DNA of 64,000 bases from Strobilurus pachycystidiatus. Its lineage: Eukaryota > Basidiomycota > Agaricomycetes > Agaricales > Physalacriaceae. Made by a program: the position numbers and the translations under genes. The notes under the pieces are model-generated. The model did no database searches. It was given only the letters and a program-made list of their open reading frames with translations, and was not told the origin of the DNA. Within the stretch, counting starts at the first letter, position 1; every line of letters begins with the position of its first letter. Positions 48,280 through 57,564 of the stretch are shown here, piece after piece. The DNA lies in assembly GCA_019915135.1 (NCBI GenBank), contig JAHLMK010000009.1, positions 558,001 through 622,000 of the forward strand, written 5' to 3'.

Positions 48280-48445
48280 TTGGCGGGGTTCCAATTTTCA
48301 AAGCTCGCCGAGCTTTCCTCTTGAATCTTCGACTTCGATGTTGTCCTCCACCGTCTCAATGATCGCTGATTAGCCATTCAACTTAACAGCGCCGGACTAT
48401 GACAGTCATACCGCCCAACATTTGCCTCTTACCTATCTGACGGAC
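48280..48445. repeat. Module spacer X, copy 3
   Basis: Close copy of 42983-43143, found upstream of B2. In the other copies the A upstream region follows at once; here a 1.4 kb insertion intervenes. A short stretch before it (GATCCCATATTGGGAACGAG, 48233-48252) is what B1 is fused to. Confidence 0.75.
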
Positions 48446-49862
48446 CATCGCGAAAAATTCTTAATCCATGCCGTTCAGCGGGAGAAGACGGTAATCACTA
48501 AATTTTGATGCAAGGTCTACAGTCAAAGCAGCGCCCGCTCAAATCCGGCAAGGTGATCGCAGTTTGATGGCAAGGTGATCGCAAGGGCCTTGCACTCAAG
48601 TACAATTTCTCGCAGGCTTGCCATGAAAGAAGACCAAATTATTATATTCCAATGCACATACAATCCCAATCCAAGTCACAAAGCCGTAAGGAAAAAAATG
48701 GATGAATTGATAGTAACTAGTAATGGTCTAATCGGATACACGATACGCCACCCACACTCGTCGCCCAGCGCATAGGCAGCTATTGAGCAGGAGAAATTAG
48801 CAGGGTAGGCAAAGCCGAAGTGAAGACATACATGGTATCGGGGAACGACCGCCAGGCTTCCGTCTCCTTGTGTCTTGATCTGTACGTAGCGCAGTCGACG
48901 TTGCTTGCAGTCCTCGACAAGACATTCGCCCTGGCCAGGTAGGTCGGTGCATCGCCTGCTCTCGTAAAGGCTAGCTCGTCCTCGTCCAGCTTCTCGTCCT
49001 CGTCGACAGTCATCGTTCGTTTGTCCTGGTCGCTCGTCCCAGTCGCTCGTCCTCGTTGCGCGTGCTCGTCCATCGTGGTCGCTCGTCCTCGTCATTCGCA
49101 GGCGCTCGCCCTCGTCCATCGAGACGGTGCTCGTCCATCGTGGTGCTCGTCCTCGTCCATAGAAACGGTGCTTGTCCATCGTGGTGCTCGTCCATCGTGG
49201 CGCTCGTCCTCGTCCATCGTAGGCGCAAGTTCTTCGTCCTCGTCCGCAGAAGATGCTCGGTTCGTCCGGGATATTTTGTTCCTGCTGCAGCGTCGACCAT
49301 GTCCTCCTGAATGTCGTTGTCGGTCGTCCGCAGGCCCAGGAGTCTGAGAGCATAATGTAGGCGAGGTGATGGGGGCAGGATGGGGGCAAAGGACAAGAGA
49401 TCAACTTGCCTTATTGAGAATTGTTGGTTGGATTTGGAGCCGCCGGATCATCACAATCGGCTTTGTCGGCAGACAAGCCCTGTGCCCTGCCCAGTGCCCT
49501 CACTGTGCCCTCTCGATATTTCTTCGAAGTCCGCTGCGAATGCAAACCGAGCAAATTACCTTCTGAGGCCGCGATAATTAGGTAGTTCAACATCAACTAA
49601 ATTCATTGACATTGACTATTGTATGTACAAGGGGTGCTGCCTCACGCATGTAGCCCGTAGTAATTGCAGTAACTCTATCGGTACATTGCATGAGCTTCAA
49701 GAACTGCAAGAGCCTGGCAGAAGCCTGGCAGTGAACTGCAGTCAAATCCAAGGGTTGGAGCGATCGGCATTCGGGTTGCCATCAGATGGCCAAGAGCTGC
49801 CGCGCCGGCGGATCCCTGTCATCATCACAGGCACCTACCGTTTCGGCAAATTTTTCCTGATG
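48446..49862. mobile_element. 1.4 kb insertion between spacer X and the A3 upstream region
   Basis: Compared with copies 1 and 2, where CTGACGGACTGCGCTTGGG is continuous, copy 3 has CTGACGGAC at 48437-48445 and resumes at TGCACTTGGGACC near 49865. The segment between is absent from the other modules. Flanks CTGACGGA and CTGATGA could be a degraded target duplication, and GAAAAATT occurs inverted near both ends; both are weak. No transposase frame is visible. It holds the minisatellite at 48975-49260. Confidence 0.55.
48975..49260. repeat. Degenerate minisatellite, CTCGTCCTCGTCCATCG type
   Basis: Irregular repeats of GCTCGTCCTCGTCCATCG, with variants ending GTGGTGCTCGTCC. They give long but low-complexity frames on both strands (Asp-Glu-Arg-Thr or Ser-Ser-Leu-Val type), which should not be read as genes. 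Confidence 0.85.
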
Positions 49863-50250
49863 ACTGCACTTGGGACCGTATCGTCCGAGTAGCGACGATG
49901 TCGTGCGATGGCAAAGGGCACTGATTCGGCCGACTGTACCTGCTTCGCCTGACCGTGCGTTTATCCAAAAATTCCTGCATACCTCTATCCCTGCGTAAGC
50001 CATCCCATATCTTTTCTGGTATCATCAGACCAACACGCATCCAAGTGCCGCGTCTAGAATCACTCCCCTTCGTAGGGTAGAGCAACCATCAAATGGAGAC
50101 ATAACACCCCGCCTCGTTCCTCTTGTGTTATTGTCCCAGTCGTGACGGAGGCGCAGATTGCAACCTTGGACACAGACAATAAGCGCTATTGTGATGGCAT
50201 ACCCAGAGGAGTAAGTGACCCGTAGTAATGCCTGACAATTGTATTGATGT

Positions 50251-50257
50251 TATATAG
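50251..50257 (+). promoter_or_regulatory. TATA box of A3
   Basis: TATATAG in the shared leader, 72 bp before the A3 start codon. The A upstream homology runs from about 49865. Confidence 0.6.
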
Positions 50258-50328
50258 CAGGCACTTGAAGTGGTGAACCACCCAAACATTAACCATCCAC
50301 CTCGTCCCACCTCAGATTGAATCTGCTC

Positions 50329-51520
50329 ATGTCCCATCCTCATTCCAGACCAGTTCCGGTCGTCCCCCCTCCCAGTTACGAAACTGCGATCACACCCAGA
50401 GTCGGCCATCCCTTCAATCTGGTAGAGAACAAGTTTCGTCGCGATCCCTTCGTGATCAAAGGGCAGCGTGTTATACGTCTCCTCGACGCGAACGACGCCA
50501 ATGCGGTACGGCTTGTACTGGCTCTCGTGCACGACTGCTTCATCGTCCTCAATCAATTACATCTGGGGAAGGATCCGGAAGACGCTTTCGCACTTCGTTG
50601 GCGCCTCCTGTCGCTGTACATTGCCGAAAAGGATATCGCGGAGTACAAAGAGGCGCTTAGTGCCGATGGCCTACAATATCGATATCAGGTCCTCGTGAGC
50701 CTCCTTGATCTACGGCAGCGCACGCTATTCTCCGAAGATCTCCAGCATGATCATCGCTGTGGTATAGACCAACGACAGGAACTTTCGACGATTATTGGAC
50801 GCGCCCTCATAGAACCTCATCAGGGGCTCAAGGACGAGCTGGCTTCGTCTTTCATAAGCCTTCTTCGGCGCGTTCGAGATGCCATGGAGTCCAGCCCCAC
50901 TCCACCTCCTGCAGCGTTGGACCTTTGCAACGACATTCGGGCCTTTTACAAATTGGCCCCATGCATCCCTCATACTCGCGAAGGGACTGAACTCACTCCC
51001 AAGCGCGAATTGGAACTCATTTATGACATTTTCCTTGCACTCTCCGCCATGTTCAGCACCCGCCCGCACGGCATTGATCGCAATTCCATTTTCATCTCCC
51101 TCGGCAACGACCCACCAGACGCCATCTACTCTAGTTCCTGTCGCCTCACGCAGAAGTTTTTACTGGCCCGTGATGTCTTATGTCACCTTTTACCGGGTCC
51201 ATGCACATTGCAACCAGAAGGAGCGTTCGTTCAATATGTCAAGCCTATGATGAAGTACCGACAGGAATGGCTTTTGCATCGTAAGTCAGTTCGAAACAAC
51301 TGTTCTTCTACTGTAACTAACTCATCTAGGGTCCCGAGACGATCGAATGGTGCGATTGGGTATGAAGCTTATGCATATCGAGGATGCGTTTGGAAAGCCG
51401 GATGGTGTCTTGACATTTGGGCACACACCATGCCAGCATGTTGGAGCTTTCATGACAGCCTATCTTGCCTCCATTCTTCGCGAACACTATTTGCAGCCAG
51501 AAGACTTTTTCTCATTCTAG
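50329..51520 (+). CDS. Family A protein, tandem copy A3
   Basis: Exons 50329-51280 and 51330-51520, joined in phase 1. The first exon is 3 nt shorter than in A1/A2; the second is again 191 nt. The protein is clearly homologous but more diverged than A1 is from A2 (YKEALSADGLQYRYQVLVSL, HQGLKDELASSFISLLRRVR, LARDVLCHLLPGPCTL, AFGKPDGVLTFGHTPCQHVG, HYLQPEDFFSF). Reading straight past the donor gives a false long frame to 51531. Its stop is 16 bp from the nearest stop of convergent B3. Function unknown. Confidence 0.8.
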
Positions 51521-51535
51521 GTGTCTACTGATCAG

Positions 51536-52454
51536 TTATGACATTGGATGAAGAGCTGAAACGGAGCGAATATCTAGGTCTTCGCGGAGGGCGGGGCTCT
51601 GTAGAACCTCCTCCATAGCTTGTAACGTACCGTGATCAGGTCAAGATGTCCATCACAGAGAAGTTGCATACCTTCGATGATCCCTCCACAGTCTTTGAGA
51701 TAAAACTCGTTCTCGTACTGCCGAATGCAGCTTTGAAAGTCAAGATATAAGGTTGCTAGTGAGTCTTTCTCCACCTGCTCGAACATAGAAAGTGTTCTCC
51801 ATTCCTCCCATGCATCACGGACAGGGAGTTGCTGCACTCCATATCCCGGTAGGCATACAAGCAGGGAAGAGGCGGGCAATGACCTGTTGAGCGCAATAAA
51901 TGTTTCCACTGTGCAAAGAAGTTTGTGAGCGGGGTATCGGAAGAGGGCGCGTTGGAAACTTACTCCAAGACTTGTATCGAGCGAGTGACTTGACAACAGC
52001 GCTAACGAGAAGAAGGGCTGGGACCAGTATTGGAGAAGCTTCTGATGACAAAATGACACCAGCGTACCACTTTTGAGATGTCCCCATCTCATGTCACAGT
52101 GTAGCCATAGAGATTTGACCCATAGAGCAATCGACGGCACGCCGCCGAGAAGGCGATTGTATGCAAACAATGCAAGACCCTCTTCTCCGGAGGGCCATAT
52201 GACCTCTGGAGAATCAACAGGTGTATTGTTGTTCACATTAAGCCAGAGGCCTACTAAGAGAAAGCAACATTGAATTCCGTTGTTACATTTTGAGGGAAGT
52301 CATTGATAGAGTCCTCACCATAGGCATCGATCAGGTCTCCGATATCTTTGTGAGGAGACAGTTGATTCATATAGGCCTGACATGCCATCAGTCGTTCCAG
52401 GGTTTTCAGCCCTTCGTCTTGTCTACGACGGCACTTCAGTGGAATCGTACACAT
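51536..52454 (-). CDS. Family B protein, tandem copy B3, most complete copy
   Basis: Exons 52319-52454, 52068-52253, 51964-52017 and 51672-51908 join with consistent phases: MCTIPLKCRRRQDEGLKTLE, MACQAYMNQLSPHKDIGDLI, GLWLNVNNNTPVDSPEVIWP, LALFAYNRLLGGVPSIALWV, ALLLVSAVVKSLARYKSW, METFIALNRSLPASSLLVCL, LDFQSCIRQYENEFYLKDCG. The last exon should read QAMEEVLQSPALREDLDI and end at 51536, by analogy with B1/B2. Their acceptor (GATAG) is replaced here by GATCAC, so the last junction is uncertain; the unspliced frame stops at 51574. About 230 residues, no known domain; one short hydrophobic stretch (ALLLVSAVV). Function unknown. Confidence 0.65.
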
Positions 52455-53277
52455 GAAGGTAAGCCCTCTGACCGGCCAGCCGCAGACGACACAGAATCAT
52501 GCTCCATCGAGATGAATATTGGGGAGAAGGTTGGAGGGATGGTTTGAGCGCCGTTGCATTGCGTATATAGAGGTTCTTGTGTCGAATAGAGAACAAGGTG
52601 CACGTCGGTGCGGTAGGTTCTTTGTTACAACTCAGGAAAGAACAAACAAACAGCCAAGATATCAGCATCGACCTGTGCCGGCCGGTAGCCTGCCGCTAAA
52701 ACACGTCTTGGGAACAACTCTCGACTGTCGCCGTTCTGACTACCAGCGTCTAATTTTCCAAAGCCTGGCCTTTACCTCGCACCCTCATCCGTCTCTTATA
52801 TTGTTCAATCGATTCGCAGGACATTGCCGTACCCTTCCCTTCCTTAGTGATCTTCGGTACAGTCGTTCCGGAAATCTTTGCCGTTGTTCCAAATGCGGCC
52901 GATCAATTCAGAGAATTCAAAAAATTAACTGAAACTCAAAAAATGTCAAGACCTTGCGTTCCGAACCGAAAAGACTGAGCAATAGTATTGAAAACATGTA
53001 TTCAGGGTGTATCTAGTACTTGACATCGAAATACACCGGCTGTTTACAGTGAAACGAGGTCAAACAGATGGAAACGTGTTCGTCCTCAGTGTGCACCTGC
53101 AGCGGGCGTCGTTGAGGATTGGAGCAGATTAAAAACACAAGAATGACACGGACATGAGGATAGGGCACTGATTGTGTCTTGGGAACGCTTTTGTACGTCG
53201 TAAAGGGATGTATGAGGGTCCGTGGTGGACAATATTATTATTAGCTAAATTGTCGCCAAATTTGTTTCCGATGACAC
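52455..53277. other. B3 upstream region and unique spacer
   Basis: Homology to the B2 upstream region runs to about 52640 (AGAACAAGGTGCACGTCGGTGCG) and then stops, marking the right edge of the module array. No gene was recognised to 53277. Confidence 0.55.
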
Positions 53278-53374
53278 GAATCTCATTTTTGATGGCGGAA
53301 TCTCGTTTTTGATGGCAGAATCTCGTTTTTGATGGCAGAATCTCGTTTTTGATGGCAGAATCTCAAGTTTGATG
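53278..53374 (+). repeat. 20-bp tandem repeat, about 4.5 units
   Basis: The unit GAATCTCGTTTTTGATGGCA is repeated head to tail. The first unit has two substitutions, the last is partial (GAATCTCAAGTTTGATG). Confidence 0.9.
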
Positions 53375-53744
53375 CGTCAAATTTTGGACTTGGTCTTGTG
53401 TTTAGGACGTGCATGTTGCAATTTACAAAGACTTTGGATAGAACACTCGTAAAACATACAGATCAACCAAGCCACAGATATTATGACACTCGACCGCTGG
53501 TTGGTTTGGAAACTTTCTGTTTGACGCCAAAGATCCAGACTCAGAATTTCATTTTGACAGCTCGCTTATATTGTTAATAATGGTTTATGAAATGTACTGA
53601 GACTTGGCAAAGTTCAATGATTATCAACAATGAATATTGATGCTATATTTGTATCTATCCATCTGATTCTCAATAGTATCATTGACCAGTGCCACACCAA
53701 AGTTGGATTACCTATCTTGTCTTGATGTCGAGTGGAATTCTGTC

Positions 53745-53905
53745 TCACAGCCAACCCCTTGAAAGTCTGCCTCAAGGCCAGCCCTGTGAACAGCTGATCT
53801 TACGCCAAGAGCAAGAGAATCCCGCCTCAAGGCCAACGTTGGCCGCTCTTTGCCGACCCTTGACAGTCCCGCCTCAAGGCCAACCCTTGAGACGCCTGCG
53901 GGCCA
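53745..53905 (+). repeat. Degenerate direct repeats upstream of the HECT-like gene
   Basis: GCCTCAAGGCCAACCCTTGA and variants occur about four times, spaced 30-60 bp apart, directly before the TATA box of the gene at 54003. Each unit contains the near-palindrome CTCAAGG...CCTTGA. They could be regulator binding sites or subterminal repeats of an element. Confidence 0.7.
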
Positions 53906-53907
53906 GC

Positions 53908-53915
53908 TATAAAAG
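53908..53915 (+). promoter_or_regulatory. TATA box of the HECT-like gene
   Basis: TATAAAAG, about 95 bp before the start codon. Confidence 0.6.
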
Positions 53916-54002
53916 CCGCCTGTTTGACCGGTGGGTGCTCTATTCACTCAACGTCTCTTTTCTCTCTTTACTCCTTTCCAGAGTCCCCTTCCACTCGTTA
54001 CT

Positions 54003-57000
54003 ATGCCTCAGTCTTCTTCTGGCGACTCAAGCTGCAGTCGGTGTGGCTGCCAAGTCTATTTACCTGGACCGGTGAGACTGTTACCGTCTTGTCTGAATAT
54101 ACTCTCAACCATAACACGATACACAGGGCGGCCAGTGCAATACCCCCGGCTGCGGACATATCCCAATAACGCATGGTCAGGAGATGGTGGTCGTCCCGTC
54201 TACCCGACCAACCATGGAACCTCGTGGTGGTACGCAGGCGGGATGTCCGCGCTTTCATGGAGTATGTAAAACTTGTTCCCTTTTATGCAATCTGTACTGA
54301 CAAGTTGAAGGTGGCCTACACCCTTCAAGATGCGTGTGGTACGTGTCGCCGCGAGTACTACCAGCACGACATGCTCATGTACGTTTACGACTACAACTTA
54401 CCATTACTCATTCATACTCAACATTCATGTAGAACTGCTCCAAGTTCTGGCATTTCTGTCACCGTCCCTCCACCAATAGTTCCTGCCGCAACCGGTCCAC
54501 CACCGCCGTCTAGCGTGGCTGCTTTCATTAATCCTCTTGCTCAACGGGCAACAACCGGAACTAGTCGCACTACCGCACAAGGTCGTGCTGATGCCATTGC
54601 TCGCCACCGTACAACGGCTCCTCGGTCATCAGGACCTGTCCGTGGCTTTCCTGCAAATGGCCCTAATGTTCGCAGTATCTCTGCATGCTGTTTTGTGACG
54701 CCATTGTCCGTTGTACGTCTTTGAGATATACTATAGTCAATTGATAACTGATGATCATTCAAGTATCATTCGGAGGAGTTTGATGACTACTCCGCACCGC
54801 GCTCATTCTTTGCTGTGGTTCCAAAATATGTTGCTCTCTTCAGCCGCCTGTATCACATGGGCTTCTACTTTGAGTTTGTTCTCAACACGCTCGAGCAGCC
54901 TGAACAGATTCAAGACAAGATCAGCGATGGTTTTATGCGCCTGGAAAACGGTCCGGACAACATTGTTTTGCCGCCTTCACCACATACGGCACAGAAGCGA
55001 TACGCCGTACTCAAGCCCGGTAACGAGCCGCGCGGTGGATCCAGTCGACGCCTCTATACTAGGAACGCAGACGCCGATCATTCCAACTTTTACACTGTAG
55101 CACGTCTAGAAGCTGCGTATCGGCGACATTGGCCACTGGATCAGCTTTTTGGCGCTCCTGGGCAATCAAACATTGTCCTACCAGTTACATCCGGTGCTCC
55201 TCAAGAGAAAATCATCCTACTTTTCGGTACGTAGGGTCATTAGTCTTAACTTGTGTATCTTTCTGATGTTTTTTAAGCCCCAGTATTTGGTACAGCACGT
55301 CGTCGTGACCATACTTGCACGGTTATGCGCGTCATGTGGGACATGCTTGATGATACAGTCACTGTACCACAAGAGGCGCCCGAGGACACACATCTACTCT
55401 CTTGTCCATCTTCTTCAACAACGAGGATGCCCTCAACCACAGTCCGTTCTGTATCTGCTGAAAGCCGTCGACGTGTTCGTTCTGATTCAGAAACTTCGGA
55501 GGCGTCGGTGAATATCATACTTCTATTGTGCGGAACATATTACTCAAGTAAGCTAGGTACTTGAGGCGGTCTCAACTCGGACTCGTCAGCGTCGTCGATT
55601 GGATAATACGGGCGCCGTAAGTTTTTCAAGTTGAATACCTTCAATGCAATTCAATGGTGTCTTTAGCATCCTGGGCTTTTCCAGCATCAAGGCTTTCGAC
55701 GACCATCATCTACCTCGTACTCTGCTGTATCGCAAGCAGAGTTCAAGGAGAACCTCATTGCCGCATTACCTGCTCGCGCCTTTGCTACTGGCTCAGCTTT
55801 CATAATTACTGCTGACGACTCGGTGGCTCTGGACACCGTATGCAGTGATTTCTTTGCTGTGGTCCGAGCTTGGAGCGATCCTGATGCTATCCTTCCCCGG
55901 ACTACCATCCGTTTGACCAACCCTCGTCCTTCCATCAGTTATCTGCTCAATAAGGCTAACTGGACTGTTACACTGTGAGCTCTAATTCCCATAGTAAGGT
56001 TAGAGACGTCTCAACTTACATACATGTGTAGCGGGCGCGCTATTGGTCCTGGTCCAATTCTTGAGCTGATGACCGGACTGATTGAATACTGCTTCAAGTC
56101 CACCTCGATGCAATCGTTTTGGTGCAGTGCAACCGAAGAGTATCAGACGCTCAATCTTGCATTTTTCTCTACCGACGAGCGTCTTATCACACTTACTGCT
56201 TTGGGTACAGTAATGGCGATGGTTACGGCTTACAGCGGACGACTTCCGCAGTATCTTTCCCCAATATTCCTTCAGGCAATGCTTGACGGTAGTGCGTCCA
56301 TCGATGATGCTGAATTTTTGGAGAACTTTTCTCCAACATTTGCCAAGGCGCTCGCTCGCTGGGCACCGCAGACGTACCCAAACATTCCATCGGCAACCTC
56401 TGCTATTGCGGATGATGTGATCTTTCGCATGCTTCTTTCGCAGTATTTGCCGCAATTACCTGATGTACGATTCCACAGATATAAGTTTATGGGCGGCGCT
56501 CACATCAATCTTCTAGCTCACCGTCATTGCCACGCTTGACTTGGTTACTGTTGACCGCCTTCGTACCCAATTCATACATAGCGCCTTGCTTGGTACATCG
56601 GCCACCGTTATCTTTGATGGACATCCAACCGTTCGAGCTTTCTATAACGGCTTCAATATTCCACTGGATGCTACTTGCAGTTTCACGGAGGTATGCATCA
56701 GAAACTTTTGCTGAACATGTTTAATCGTCAATCAGCTTTTTGGACGTGCTACTAAAACGCTTCTCTCAACAATGCAGTGGAAGATCATCACCTCCGCCGA
56801 TATTCTCATGACGGCCGTTCGATTTGAGCCACAAGAGCAACATACGTCGACCTTGTCCGATGATGAAGAAAGGTTTAAACAAGCGCTCGTGCGATATCTC
56901 AGAGGATCAGGCTTTCCAGATCTCCCCAATATTCGGGAACGGATGACTACGGAAGTATTTGAGGCAGCTCGTTCATCGCTTGCTTTCAGAGCTCGAGAGT

Positions 57001-57366
57001 TCTCTCAAATAGTTGCCGGTGTACGCACGCTGTATTCCTTGGGCTATACGGTACGCATTGTTACTCTGACAATCACCTATAATGCACACTACTCATCTTT
57101 ATGTATAGATTAAATTTGTTCAAGCGCCGACGCGTCAAGTTACAGTTAACGGAAACATTGTTCCTGAGACTAACTTGATGCCCGTTATTCCCTCCGTTGG
57201 CGCCTGTACTGGATCTGTTACGCTCTATGTCAGCCCGTCGCTTCCAATCTGGGTCGATGAAGCATTGGCTGCGCCGGATAATCAAGCCACTCGACTAGAC
57301 GGATGGTTCTGTGAGGCGTTCTCTACACCAGATGGTCGCACGGTTGCTTCTTTTACCAACTACTAA
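54003..57366 (+). CDS. Cys-rich zinc-binding protein with HECT-like C-terminal half
   Basis: Many exons. The N-terminus MPQSSSGDSSCSRCGCQVYL plus GGQCNTPGCGH, then CPRFHG and DACGTCRREYYQHDML, supplies enough Cys and His for two or more zinc sites. A Pro/Thr-rich linker follows, then YHSEEFDDYSAPRSFFAVVP and RLYHMGFYFEFVLN. The second half has AEFKENLIAALPARAFATGS, GRAIGPGPILELMTGLIEYC, LITLTALGTVMAMVTAYSGR and LFGRATKTLLSTMQWK, and ends PVIPSVGACTGSVTLYVSPS with stop at 57366. The GpGp..E / alG....... / late Cys layout recalls a HECT ubiquitin ligase, with the Cys codon at 57205-57207 as catalytic candidate. This is a fold resemblance only. It converges on the TET/JBP-like gene, 198 bp between stops. 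Confidence 0.6.
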
Positions 57367-57564
57367 TTCATTCGCTTCCCCATTTCTTACGACGTCCATG
57401 CGTGGCGCAACTTGCATACCGTTATATCCATTTATATTAACGCTCATTTTATTACCATATTCTTGTAGTATAAATGATCTTTTCACATATGCGTTGATAG
57501 TATAGTATACAAGACCTCCGCTCGTTATGTATCGAGAATAATATATCATGTCGTTGAGTTATTA

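Noticed and set aside
48051..48377. Upstream frame shared by B2 and B3 (APTCTLFSIRHKN region)
   Set aside because: It lies before the conserved B start codon, and its similarity is explained by the duplication; frames differ beyond it.
48676..49404. 242-codon minus-strand frame rich in Asp, Glu, Arg and Thr
   Set aside because: It is the translation of the CTCGTCC minisatellite inside an insertion; composition explains the open frame.
53278..53374. CRISPR-like array
   Set aside because: The units are directly adjacent with no spacers, in a eukaryotic genome; it is a simple tandem repeat.
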